NCBI RefSeq assembly: GCF_044003965.1
Contig: NZ_JBAWKC010000004.1
Coordinates: forward strand, 186,001 to 250,000
DNA: 64,000 bases
DNA from: Yeosuana aquiaggeris
GTDB lineage: Bacteria; Bacteroidota; Bacteroidia; Flavobacteriales; Flavobacteriaceae
Direction of reading: 5' to 3'
The notes beneath the pieces are model-generated. The model searched no databases and was not told the DNA's origin. It was given only the letters and a program-made list of their open reading frames with translations. Both the position numbers and the translations under genes were made by a program. Shown piece after piece: positions 25,235-33,403 of this stretch (position 1 is the first letter of the stretch; each line of letters opens with the position of its first letter).

Positions 25235-27001
25235 ATGAAAGAATTAAAGCACATCAATAAATATTTTTTAAAGTATAAATGGCATCTTTTAATAGGTGTA
25301 ATTATAACTATTGTAGCAAGAATTTTTTTGCTGTTTACGCCGCGCTACGTAAAGGAAATATTTACCGTTGTTGAAACCTATAAAAAAGGATTAGAATCTG
25401 GCAACAGCAGTTTACAGGCAGAACTTGCCTTGATCATTTTTTATATCATCGGGGCTGCAATTATAGCAGGTATTTTAAGTTTCTTTATGCGTCAAACCAT
25501 TATTAATGTTTCCAGATACATTGAATATGATTTAAAAAATGAGGTCTATGCGCATTACCAAAAACTGTCCTTAAATTTTTATAAAAAGAATAGGACTGGT
25601 GATTTAATGAACCGCATAAGTGAAGATGTGGGCAAAGTAAGAATGTATGTTGGCCCGGCCATTATGTACAGTATTAATACCATCACCCTCTTTATTATAG
25701 CTATTTTATACATGTATAACGAAGCGCCCGTTTTAACGCTTTACACCATAATTCCTCTACCTATACTCTCTGTAGCTATTTATAAATTAAGTAAAGAAAT
25801 ACATAAGCGCACCACTATTGTTCAACAATATTTATCCAAACTATCAGCATTTACTCAAGAAGCTTTTAGTGGTATTTCTGTGATTAAGGCCTATGGTATA
25901 GAACCTCAAACTTCAGCTAATTTTGATGAACTTTCTACTAACAGTAAACAAAACCAGCTTAATCTGGTAAAAGTGGAAGCACTCTTTTTCCCAATGATGA
26001 TTTTGCTGATAGGTGTGAGTAATTTAGTAGTCATTTATATTGGTGGGTTACAATATATGGATGGTAGAATTGAAAGTTTAGGAACCATAGCTGAATTCAT
26101 AATTTATGTGAACATGCTTACATGGCCCGTTGCAACAGTTGGCTGGGTAACCTCTATAGTGCAACAAGCTGAAGCCTCACAAAAAAGAATTAATGAATTT
26201 TTGAAAATTGAACCTGAAATCAAAAATACTGTTGAAGAACATACCGCAATAAATGGTGATATTACCTTCGACAAGGTTGCTTTCACTTATGATGACACTA
26301 ATGTCAATGCTTTAAAAGATATTAGTTTCAGCATCAAACATGGACAAACATTGGCTATTTTAGGAAAAACAGGTGCTGGAAAATCAACCATTCTAGATTT
26401 AATAGGCAGACTTTATGATATAGATAAAGGATCCATTAAAGTGAATAATATTGAAATTTCTAAACATAATTTAACAGATTTAAGAAATAGTATTGGTTAT
26501 GTGCCTCAAGATGCATTCTTGTTTTCAGACACCATTAAAAACAATATTAAATTTGGTAAAGAAGAAGCCAATGATGAAGAAGTTATTGAGGCCGCCAAGC
26601 TCGCGCATGTTCACAAAAACATTGTAAAGTTTAATAATGGCTATGACACCATTTTAGGAGAAAGAGGCATTACGCTTTCTGGTGGTCAAAAACAACGTAT
26701 TTCTATTGCCAGAGCTCTCATCAAAGATCCTGAAATATTATTATTTGATGATTGTCTTTCGGCAGTTGATACAGAAACAGAAGAAAAAATATTAAAAAAT
26801 TTAAATCAGGTTACAAAAGGAAAAACTACAATCATTGTTGGTCACAGGGTATCCTCTGCCAAAAATGCCGATAAGATTATAGTCGTTGAAGATGGCAGGA
26901 TTGTTCAGGAAGGTACTCATGATACCCTTGTAAATGTTGATGGATACTACAAACATCTCTATTTAAAACAATTAAGCGAAAAATCAAGTGTAAATAATTG
27001 A
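25235..27001 (+). CDS. ABC exporter (fused permease and ATPase, MsbA/multidrug type)
   Basis: This 588-residue inner-membrane half-transporter has an N-terminal six-helix permease domain (about residues 15-320) and a C-terminal ATPase domain. Walker A GKTGAGKST lies near 377-385, the signature LSGGQKQRI near 481, and Walker B ILLFDDCLSAVD plus the H-loop VGHRVSSA follow. It would work as a homodimer or with a partner encoded elsewhere, exporting a lipid, drug or peptide; the substrate cannot be read from sequence. The gene stands alone, divergent from nusB. Confidence 0.93.
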   Translation: MKELKHINKYFLKYKWHLLIGVIITIVARIFLLFTPRYVKEIFTVVETYKKGLESGNSSLQAELALIIFYIIGAAIIAGILSFFMRQTIINVSRYIEYDLKNEVYAHYQKLSLNFYKKNRTGDLMNRISEDVGKVRMYVGPAIMYSINTITLFIIAILYMYNEAPVLTLYTIIPLPILSVAIYKLSKEIHKRTTIVQQYLSKLSAFTQEAFSGISVIKAYGIEPQTSANFDELSTNSKQNQLNLVKVEALFFPMMILLIGVSNLVVIYIGGLQYMDGRIESLGTIAEFIIYVNMLTWPVATVGWVTSIVQQAEASQKRINEFLKIEPEIKNTVEEHTAINGDITFDKVAFTYDDTNVNALKDISFSIKHGQTLAILGKTGAGKSTILDLIGRLYDIDKGSIKVNNIEISKHNLTDLRNSIGYVPQDAFLFSDTIKNNIKFGKEEANDEEVIEAAKLAHVHKNIVKFNNGYDTILGERGITLSGGQKQRISIARALIKDPEILLFDDCLSAVDTETEEKILKNLNQVTKGKTTIIVGHRVSSAKNADKIIVVEDGRIVQEGTHDTLVNVDGYYKHLYLKQLSEKSSVNN

Positions 27002-27161
27002 TTATTAAATTAAAAGGATAAAAAGCATTCTGCATTTTTATTACTTTTAAACGATTAAATGAAATAGTTATTAAAAGAATCTTAGTAATTTGTTGTTTAG
27101 TAATTGTTTTTTTTAGATTTTTGATAGATATAATTATAATCCTATAAATTTTAATACAACT

Positions 27162-27548
27162 ATGAGTACACATGACATGATGGAGAAAGAGGATATTTTT
27201 TCGAAAGTATTAAGAGCCGGAAGACGCACGTATTTCTTTGATGTAAGATCGACAAAAGCAGATGATTATTATCTTACAATCACAGAAAGTAAAAAATTCA
27301 CAAATGACGATGGTTCTTTTCACTATAAAAAACATAAAATATACATTTATAAAGAAGATTTTTCTGAGTTTAAAGATATTTTAACAGAGATGACCGATTA
27401 TATCATTAATGAAAAAGGTGATGAAGTCATTAGCGAACGTCATCAGAAAGATTTTAAAAAGGAACACGAGGTTGATGATGTTGCAGAAAGTGATGAAAAA
27501 GTGAATTCTACTGAAAGCTTTACAGATATAGATTTTGATGATATTTAA
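27162..27548 (+). CDS. DUF3276 / PurA-like nucleic-acid-binding protein
   Basis: This 128-residue protein contains one PUR-like repeat: KVLRAGRRTYFFDVRSTKADDYYLTITESKK followed by HKIYIYKEDFSEFKDILTEM. This is the Bacteroidota DUF3276 family, related to PurA single-stranded DNA/RNA-binding proteins. The C-terminal tail is acidic and probably disordered (DEKVNSTESFTDIDFDDI). It should be cytosolic and may be a nucleic-acid chaperone. The start is taken as ATG 27162; the ATG ten bases on (MMEKED) is also possible. A terminator follows. Confidence 0.9.
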   Translation: MSTHDMMEKEDIFSKVLRAGRRTYFFDVRSTKADDYYLTITESKKFTNDDGSFHYKKHKIYIYKEDFSEFKDILTEMTDYIINEKGDEVISERHQKDFKKEHEVDDVAESDEKVNSTESFTDIDFDDI

Positions 27549-27569
27549 TTGGACCATCAAATAAAAATT

Positions 27570-27602
27570 AAAAACCATTACATAAAAAGTAGTGGTTTTT
27601 TT
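27570..27602 (+). terminator. Rho-independent terminator after the DUF3276 gene
   Basis: An 11-bp stem (AAAAACCATTA with TAGTGGTTTTT, one G-U pair) with a 9-base loop ends in a T run. It lies 22 bp past the stop codon and just before the 3' end of the convergent acyltransferase gene, so it may serve both. Confidence 0.8.
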
Positions 27603-27606
27603 ATGT

Positions 27607-28641
27607 TCAATATTTTACTGCTATTAATGCTAAAATGATGACCATTAGTAAATAGGTTATTGCTATGAACCACCCAAAAATACCCGTTAAGATCAGCGTC
27701 AAGATTAACAAATAAAAAGGCACTAAAGTAATTACCACCGTAAACCTATAGGTAGACACGAACTCAACCTCCTTTATTTTGGGTTCTATTACCTTTTTCC
27801 AGATTAAATAAGGTAACCACAGATTTAAAATAAGTAATCCTTTAAACCATTGCCTAAGCATTGTATTTTGAGGTTTTTTTTCAAAACTGCACTTTTTAAA
27901 ATTATTTGAAATGCATTCATTAACCAATTGAGGATTTAAAAAATCTGCTTCTTGAGCTATTAATTTTTTAATAATATCACCATAATGATCATGTGGAATA
28001 TGCGTTGTGAGTTTAGAAATGGATTGATGTAAATCTGCTTTTAATTTTACAACGGCTTCATTTCTTTCATACCCCCTATATTCTTGAGCTTTGATAGGTT
28101 CACCCATATACAATGAAACTTCATCAACAAAACATTCAGGTCTTTTATAATTAAAACCTACGGGGACTAATTGTAAATCTAAATCTGGATGTTTTTCTAA
28201 AGTATCAAACACAATTCTGGTAAACCCCTTACTTAAAGGCCTGACGGTTCTTTTTAAATTATGATTGCCTTCAGGAAAAATAACTAAGGAATGGTTTTGA
28301 TTCAGCAATTCTGAACAAGCTTCAAAAACCTCATTATTTTTTTTAATTGTTCTGATACCGTCGCGAATTCTGTAAACAGGCAACATTTTATAACTTTTTA
28401 AAATTTTGGCAATGAGTGGTGAATAAAATGCTGATGCTCTTGTTAAAAAATAAGATATCCTATTAACTTTTACTGCAATAATAAGGGCATCCAGCAAAGC
28501 ATTTTGATGATTGGGAAGTATTAAGACAGGTTTATCTTTAGGAATATTATTTAAATAAATCATATGGATTCTTCTAAAATAAAAGAACAGACCTAATTCT
28601 AAATAGGATCTCATACTATATAGCCAAATCTTATTTAACAC
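27607..28641 (-). CDS. PlsC-family acyltransferase
   Basis: This 344-residue membrane-associated enzyme has the glycerolipid acyltransferase motifs NHQNALLD (NHx4D), FPEGNHN and the later VPVGFNYKRPE region. This suggests transfer of an acyl chain to 1-acylglycerol-3-phosphate or a related lipid. Two to three hydrophobic helices lie at the C-terminus (about 270-344), an extension beyond the usual 240-residue PlsC. Its ATG overlaps the end of the upstream bile-acid-symporter-like gene by 7 bp, so they share a transcript. Substrate specificity is unknown. Confidence 0.88.
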   Translation of the reverse strand: MLNKIWLYSMRSYLELGLFFYFRRIHMIYLNNIPKDKPVLILPNHQNALLDALIIAVKVNRISYFLTRASAFYSPLIAKILKSYKMLPVYRIRDGIRTIKKNNEVFEACSELLNQNHSLVIFPEGNHNLKRTVRPLSKGFTRIVFDTLEKHPDLDLQLVPVGFNYKRPECFVDEVSLYMGEPIKAQEYRGYERNEAVVKLKADLHQSISKLTTHIPHDHYGDIIKKLIAQEADFLNPQLVNECISNNFKKCSFEKKPQNTMLRQWFKGLLILNLWLPYLIWKKVIEPKIKEVEFVSTYRFTVVITLVPFYLLILTLILTGIFGWFIAITYLLMVIILALIAVKY

Positions 28642-29546
28642 GCCAACACTTTTTCTGACTTTTTAGACCAATATAAGGAAAGCAACAATCCTGAAATGAT
28701 ATGCCATATACCCCAAAATGCGGCCATTATAGCCATGCCTCCTAAACCATTAAAAAAAGTAAAAATTAATAATAAACCTAAACCTGAATTCTGAATACCT
28801 GTTTCTATAGCTAAAGCTTTTTGATTTTTAAATGATAATCCAAATAGCTTAGCTACCATAAGACCGAGTAAAATGGCCAACATATTATGAAGTATACCCA
28901 AGGCCAAAACATGATGTACATACTTATTAAAGACGTCTAAATTATTGGCAAATGCAATAATAACTATAGCAACAAATAGAATAATTGAAAAGGGTCTCAG
29001 AAATTTTGAAATTTTATTAGCTAAAATTTCATTTTTATTTCGCAACCACATCCCTAAAACTAATGGGACTCCTAAAATTAATAACACCAATTTCACAAGT
29101 TCAAAAGGTGCCACTTGCACATCCTTTAAAAGCTCAGCAGTTGGCGTATATAAATTACCATAAAATTCAAAATTAAAGGGAGTCATAAACATGGCTAAAA
29201 ACGTTGCAAACGCTGTTAAACTTACTGATAAGGCCGTATTTCCCTTTGCCAAATGCGTCATAAAATTAGAAATGTTTCCACCTGGGCAGGCGGCAACCAT
29301 AATCATCCCTAAAGCAATACTTGGTTGCGGTTTTACCAGCATGATTAACAAAAAGGTAAAAAAAGGCAACAGGATAAATTGAGAAAGTATACCAATTAAA
29401 ACCAGCTTGGGTTCTTTTAATAATCGTTTAAAATCTTCAACAGAAATACCTAACGACACTCCAAACATGACAATGGCAAGTGCTATATTTAAGACCCAAA
29501 GACTACTGTTATCAAAATGGATCTGAATACTGTCTAATTCATTCAT
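28635..29546 (-). CDS. Bile acid:sodium symporter (BASS) family transporter
   Basis: This 303-residue inner-membrane protein has about nine to ten hydrophobic helices. The BASS-family motifs include AACPGGNISNFMTHLAKGNTALSVSLTA and AIETGIQNSGLGLLL, which form the two discontinuous Na+-binding helices. Bacterial members transport organic anions such as pantoate or ketopantoate derivatives with sodium, rather than bile acids. The natural substrate here is unknown. It lies 6 bp downstream of csaA and overlaps the acyltransferase gene by 7 bp. Confidence 0.9.
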   Translation of the reverse strand: MNELDSIQIHFDNSSLWVLNIALAIVMFGVSLGISVEDFKRLLKEPKLVLIGILSQFILLPFFTFLLIMLVKPQPSIALGMIMVAACPGGNISNFMTHLAKGNTALSVSLTAFATFLAMFMTPFNFEFYGNLYTPTAELLKDVQVAPFELVKLVLLILGVPLVLGMWLRNKNEILANKISKFLRPFSIILFVAIVIIAFANNLDVFNKYVHHVLALGILHNMLAILLGLMVAKLFGLSFKNQKALAIETGIQNSGLGLLLIFTFFNGLGGMAIMAAFWGIWHIISGLLLSLYWSKKSEKVLAC

Positions 29547-29552
29547 ATAAAT

Positions 29553-29888
29553 TTAAGATACGGTTGAACCATTTTTAACCTTGTTCTCAGGATTTAAAAG
29601 AATGACATCTTTTCCATTAACAGCACCTAAAACTAAGCATTCACTTATAAAATTAGCGATCTGCTTTGCAGGAAAATTTACCACTGCCACAATCTGTCTG
29701 TTTAACAAATCTTTTTTAGTATATAGTGTTGTAATTTGCGCTGAGGATTTTTTAATTCCTAATTCGCCAAAATCAATAGTAAGCCGGTAAGCTGGGTTTC
29801 TGGCTTCTGGAAAATCATTGACTTCAATAATAGTTCCGACACGTAGGTCTACTTTAGTAAAATCTTCAAATGTTATTGCTTGGCTCAT
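29553..29888 (-). CDS. csaA: CsaA-type tRNA-binding-domain protein
   Basis: This 111-residue cytosolic protein consists of a single OB-fold tRNA-binding domain: FEDFTKVDLRVGTIIEVNDFPEA, SSAQITTLY, VAVVNFPAKQIANFISECLVLG. It is the size of CsaA, reported in Bacillus as an export-related chaperone, and also resembles the C-terminal domain of MetRS and Arc1p/EMAP-II. It is the first gene of a csaA-BASS-acyltransferase operon and divergent from the redoxin gene, with 48 bp between the two starts. Confidence 0.92.
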   Translation of the reverse strand: MSQAITFEDFTKVDLRVGTIIEVNDFPEARNPAYRLTIDFGELGIKKSSAQITTLYTKKDLLNRQIVAVVNFPAKQIANFISECLVLGAVNGKDVILLNPENKVKNGSTVS

Positions 29889-29936
29889 TTTTTAAAAATA
29901 CAAATAATCACGAACTTAGCACAAAACTTTTTAACT

Positions 29937-30494
29937 ATGGCACAAACCCCTTCAAATATGATTCCTATTGGAACTATAGCTCCATCTTTTTCATTGTTTG
30001 ATACTGTTTCTGACAAAGAATTACAATTAGAACAGCTAAAAGGTAAAAAGGGTACAGTTGTTATGTTTATTTGTAATCATTGTCCATTTGTCATTCATAT
30101 TAATTCCATGATAGTTGAAATAGCTAATAAATATCAAAATAAAGGCATCAGCTTTGTTGCCATTTCGAGCAATGATGTAATAAACTATCCACAGGACGGT
30201 CCCCATTATATGAAGTTACATGCTAAAAAGGAAAAGTATCCTTTCCCCTATCTTTATGATGCAACACAAGAAGTGGCTAAAGCCTATGATGCCGCCTGCA
30301 CTCCAGATTTTTTTGTCTTTAATGAGGAACTAAAACTTTGTTACAGAGGCCAATTAGATGATTCTCGCCCAGGAAATAGTATACCCGTTACTGGAAGTGA
30401 TTTACGTAATGCATTAGATTGTCTACTTGAAAATAAAGAAAATACCAACAACCAAAAACCAAGTATTGGATGTAATATTAAATGGAAAAAATAA
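29937..30494 (+). CDS. Thioredoxin-fold redoxin (AhpC/TSA-like)
   Basis: The start is set at the ATG at 29937 (MAQTPSNMIPIG). The open frame extends 19 codons further upstream but would overlap csaA's 5' end and has no conserved sequence there. The 185-residue cytosolic protein has a thioredoxin-like fold, with the redox motif CNHC in VVMFICNHCPFVIH and a conserved AAC before the cis-Pro (AACTPDFFVF). It could be a peroxiredoxin or thiol-disulfide oxidoreductase. It ends exactly one base before the convergent acetyltransferase gene's stop. Confidence 0.88.
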   Translation: MAQTPSNMIPIGTIAPSFSLFDTVSDKELQLEQLKGKKGTVVMFICNHCPFVIHINSMIVEIANKYQNKGISFVAISSNDVINYPQDGPHYMKLHAKKEKYPFPYLYDATQEVAKAYDAACTPDFFVFNEELKLCYRGQLDDSRPGNSIPVTGSDLRNALDCLLENKENTNNQKPSIGCNIKWKK

Positions 30495-30977
30495 TTAAAA
30501 AGTAAGTTGCCAAAAACCAACATCTTGCCATTTACCAAATTTCAAACCTACTTCTTTTAGGTGAGCCACTTCTTTAAAGCCAAATTTTTCGTGAAGTTTT
30601 ACACTGGCTTCATTAGGTAATGTTAAAACGCCTAAAACCACATGAACGTTTTTTTGTTTTAATAAAAAAAGCAATTCATGATATAGCTTAGATCCTATTT
30701 GTTTCCCTTGCAGACCAAGTTTTAGATAAACAGTCGATTCAACCGTATTGTTATAAGCTGGTTTGGGTCTGAATTTACTACCATAAGCATATCCTAAAAT
30801 TTCGCTGTTTTCTTCATAAACAATAAATGGATAATCAGCACTTACTGTGGTTATTTTTTCTTTAAAAGCATCTAATGATAAGGGCTCCAGATCAAAGGTA
30901 ACTACAGTATTTACAACATAATAGTTATAAATATCAAGCAGTTCCTGAGCATCTTCAATTTGAACATTTCTAATCAT
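30495..30977 (-). CDS. GNAT-family N-acetyltransferase (phosphinothricin acetyltransferase-like)
   Basis: This 160-residue cytosolic acetyltransferase has the GNAT fold. Motif A (VYLKLGLQGKQIGSKLYHELL) binds acetyl-CoA, and the C-terminal LHEKFGFKEVAHLKEVGLKFGKWQDVGFWQ is typical of the Pat/Bar subgroup, which acetylates amino-acid-like substrates such as phosphinothricin or methionine sulfoximine. It begins 10 bp after the DinB/YfiT gene stop, so both are probably co-transcribed. Actual substrate unknown. Confidence 0.9.
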   Translation of the reverse strand: MIRNVQIEDAQELLDIYNYYVVNTVVTFDLEPLSLDAFKEKITTVSADYPFIVYEENSEILGYAYGSKFRPKPAYNNTVESTVYLKLGLQGKQIGSKLYHELLFLLKQKNVHVVLGVLTLPNEASVKLHEKFGFKEVAHLKEVGLKFGKWQDVGFWQLTF

Positions 30978-30987
30978 CTCAAAATAA

Positions 30988-31533
30988 TTAAATCCATTGG
31001 TTAACGTTTAGTAAATTTTCTATATGGGCATAATGGTGGTTACTATGCCAGGCATACAAGCCAATATTATGTTTTAAAATAACTTCCTTATTTGTCTGAG
31101 GATGAATAAAAGACCTGTTCAAATCTTCTTCTGATAAACTTTTTAACAGATAGACAAGTTTAAAATGAATAGCTTTTAAATGTTGAAGTGACATTTCAAT
31201 AGGACCTGTTTTTGAATCATAAAGTTCTGCCCAATCCCCTTCATCATAAGCTTTTATGACTGGATTCTCTTCTGTTAGAGCCCATTTAAATCTGGTATAA
31301 CTATGATGATGACTGTCTGAAAGATGATGCACTACTTGCCTGACAGTCCAACCCCCAAGCCTATAAGGCGAATCCAATTGCTTATCGGATAAATTCTTAA
31401 CTAAATGCTCCAAACGGTTAGGGAAATGTTCTAGTATTGAAATCCAATCTTCAATCTTATTTTTTGAAATGAAGTTTGGTACTTCAAATTTCCCTATAGG
31501 ATACTGCAATTGATATAATGCTTCATTCGTCAT
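30988..31533 (-). CDS. DinB/YfiT-family metal-dependent protein (bacillithiol-transferase-like)
   Basis: This 181-residue soluble protein has the four-helix DinB/YfiT fold with His ligands in VVHHLSDSHHHSY (about residue 66) and YAWHSNHHYAHI (about 160). The metal site is built from these. YfiT/BstA in Bacillus attaches thiols such as bacillithiol to substrates; the same role in this organism is inferred from homology. The N-terminus LQYPIGKFEVPN is also typical of the subgroup. A -7 element (31538-31545) lies directly upstream. Confidence 0.85.
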   Translation of the reverse strand: MTNEALYQLQYPIGKFEVPNFISKNKIEDWISILEHFPNRLEHLVKNLSDKQLDSPYRLGGWTVRQVVHHLSDSHHHSYTRFKWALTEENPVIKAYDEGDWAELYDSKTGPIEMSLQHLKAIHFKLVYLLKSLSEEDLNRSFIHPQTNKEVILKHNIGLYAWHSNHHYAHIENLLNVNQWI

Positions 31534-31537
31534 ATAA

Positions 31538-31545
31538 CAAATATA
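31538..31545 (-). promoter_or_regulatory. Putative -7 element for the YfiT-GNAT pair
   Basis: TATATTTG on the minus strand (31545-31538) matches TAnnTTTG and lies 5 bp from the ATG at 31533. It would give a nearly leaderless transcript; no -33 TTG is at the ideal distance. Confidence 0.3.
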
Positions 31546-31574
31546 AGATTATGCCAAATCAAATAATTATTCCC

Positions 31575-32270
31575 CTATTTATTTTTTGAATACTTTTTTA
31601 TATATTCTTTAGCTCGGTCGTTCCCTGTATTCAATTCTAAGGCTTTCTTATAATTATTAAAAGCCAGTAAACTGTCTCCATTTCTTAAATAGGCATCAGC
31701 TAAACTATCATATACATTATCACTTTTAGGATATAAAGCCACATTAATTTTAAAGACATTGATGGCATCCTGATATTTTTTTTCTCTTAATAATTCATAC
31801 CCTTTTCTGTTAAAATCGATTTCATTGATAAAGACGCTTGTAGAATCTTGCTTTTGAATATCCAAATACCCTAATAATGCTTTATCAAATTCCTTATTTT
31901 CTAAATACATACTTGGTGTTTTAAAAGAATCTGACACTTTTAAATAATCATAAGAAATAACATTCTCATCATCTTCATCCAATATAGATAAATAGTGCTT
32001 TTTAGTTTGAGGATGCTCTACAAAATGAAATTTCTTGTACATATCTGCAACAAAAAAAGTATTTTCATCCAAAATAATTGGCTTCATTACTTTTTCTCCC
32101 TGCCACTTTAAAAACAAATCATTATTTTCAAAATAAACATCAATAACAACTTCTGAATTAAATAAATAGCGACCAGCGGTTTTTTCTTTAAATTCTTCAG
32201 AATATTGCACGTTTTTTGAGCAACCAGAAATAACAATTATAGTAAATAAACAAAATAATATAGCTCTCAT
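31575..32270 (-). CDS. TPR-containing lipoprotein
   Basis: This 231-residue protein has a lipobox (VISGC, Cys17). Residues about 20-110 form a beta-rich domain of unknown family (QYSEEFKEKTAGRYLFN, DVYFENNDLFLKWQGEK). The C-terminal part has two TPR-like repeats (YQDAINVFKINVALYPKSDNVYDSLADAYLRNGDS, LAFNNYKKALELN). The TPR part suggests protein-protein contacts in the periplasm. No co-transcribed neighbour is evident: the upstream cyclophilin gene has its own terminator. Confidence 0.8.
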   Translation of the reverse strand: MRAILFCLFTIIVISGCSKNVQYSEEFKEKTAGRYLFNSEVVIDVYFENNDLFLKWQGEKVMKPIILDENTFFVADMYKKFHFVEHPQTKKHYLSILDEDDENVISYDYLKVSDSFKTPSMYLENKEFDKALLGYLDIQKQDSTSVFINEIDFNRKGYELLREKKYQDAINVFKINVALYPKSDNVYDSLADAYLRNGDSLLAFNNYKKALELNTGNDRAKEYIKKYSKNK

Positions 32271-32312
32271 TTGTATTTTAATCTGATAATTAGTTAAATT
32301 CCAAAATTTAAG

Positions 32313-32350
32313 AAAAAAAAAGTCTCATTAAATATGAGACGATTTTTTTT
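32313..32350 (-). terminator. Rho-independent terminator after the cyclophilin-FKBP gene
   Basis: The 7-bp stem GTCTCAT/ATGAGAC (32322-32328, 32334-32340) with a 5-base loop is followed on the minus strand by a run of nine T. It lies about 50 bp past the stop of the 32393-33325 gene. Confidence 0.88.
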
Positions 32351-32392
32351 GTTATATGTTACCTAATTAAAGGTAAAAATATTCAAATAAGC

Positions 32393-33325
32393 TTATTTTA
32401 TGGCCATTAACTCTACATCAAAGATCAAAGTCGCGTTTGGAGGAATTACCCCACCAGCACCTTTGCTTCCATAACCCAAATGACTTGGAATAACCAATCT
32501 TGCTTTATCGCCTACCTGCAATAACAAAATTCCTTCATCCCAACCTGAAATAACTTGACCTACACCAACTTGAAAATCAATAGGCTCATTGCGTTTATAT
32601 GAAGAATCAAATACAGTTCCATCAACTAATTGCCCTTTGTAATGTACAGACACCATATTCCCTTTTTCGGCTTTCTTACCATTACCTTTTTGAATGATTT
32701 GGTAACGCAATCCGCTTTTAGTTTCAGTAAAACCAGCGGCTAGCTTGTCTAATTCAGCTTGAGCAGCCTTTTTAGTTTCAGCAATTCTTTTTTCTCTTGA
32801 ACCTTCAAAGGTTCTAAAAGCTTCTACAGAATTATAAGCTTCGGCTTCTGCTCCAACTCTTATAATTTCTAAACTTTCAATTTTATCACCTTGTACAATG
32901 GCATCAACCACATCTTGTCCTTCCACAACTTTACCAAAAACCGTATGATTATTATCTAACCAAGGTGTTGCTACATGTGTAATAAAAAATTGACTTCCAT
33001 TGGTACCTGGACCAGCATTTGCCATAGATAACACTCCAGGACCATCATGTTTTAAGTCTACATGAAATTCATCATCAAACTGATATCCAGGATTTCCTGA
33101 CCCCGTACCTTGTGGGCATCCACCTTGAATCATAAAATCTGGAATTACTCTATGAAATTTTAAACCAGCATAATAAGGAGTCCCTTGTGGTTTTACCGAA
33201 TTTTCTAAATTTCCTTCTGCTAAAGACACGAAGTTACCAACTGTACCAGGTGTTTTCTTGTATTCTAAAGCAACTAAAATTTCGCCTTTGTTAGTCTTAA
33301 ATTTTGCGTATAAACCGTCTTGCAT
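32393..33325 (-). CDS. Peptidyl-prolyl isomerase fusion: cyclophilin + FKBP
   Basis: This 310-residue protein joins two unrelated prolyl isomerases. Residues about 1-155 are cyclophilin (GLKFHRVIPDFMIQGGCPQGTGSG, NGSQFFITH). Residues about 195-310 are FKBP (VSVHYKGQLVDGTVFDSSYKR, VISGWDEGILLLQVGDKARLVIP, GYGSKGAGGVIPPNATLIFDVEL). A charged helical linker joins them. No signal peptide is visible, so it is expected in the cytosol, where it would assist protein folding. Similar cyclophilin-FKBP fusions occur in Bacteroidota. A -7 element lies about 25 bp upstream and a strong terminator follows. Confidence 0.93.
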   Translation of the reverse strand: MQDGLYAKFKTNKGEILVALEYKKTPGTVGNFVSLAEGNLENSVKPQGTPYYAGLKFHRVIPDFMIQGGCPQGTGSGNPGYQFDDEFHVDLKHDGPGVLSMANAGPGTNGSQFFITHVATPWLDNNHTVFGKVVEGQDVVDAIVQGDKIESLEIIRVGAEAEAYNSVEAFRTFEGSREKRIAETKKAAQAELDKLAAGFTETKSGLRYQIIQKGNGKKAEKGNMVSVHYKGQLVDGTVFDSSYKRNEPIDFQVGVGQVISGWDEGILLLQVGDKARLVIPSHLGYGSKGAGGVIPPNATLIFDVELMAIK

Positions 33326-33349
33326 CTTTCTTTATTTTAATTGAAGTTG

Positions 33350-33357
33350 CAAAGATA
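33350..33357 (-). promoter_or_regulatory. Putative -7 element for the cyclophilin-FKBP gene
   Basis: TATCTTTG on the minus strand (33357-33350) matches TAnnTTTG, 25 bp before the ATG. No TTG is seen at the expected distance. Confidence 0.4.
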
Positions 33358-33403
33358 GAAAACTAAGTTAGAAGTAAGAAGCATAAATAAAGAAGTTCAC
33401 GTT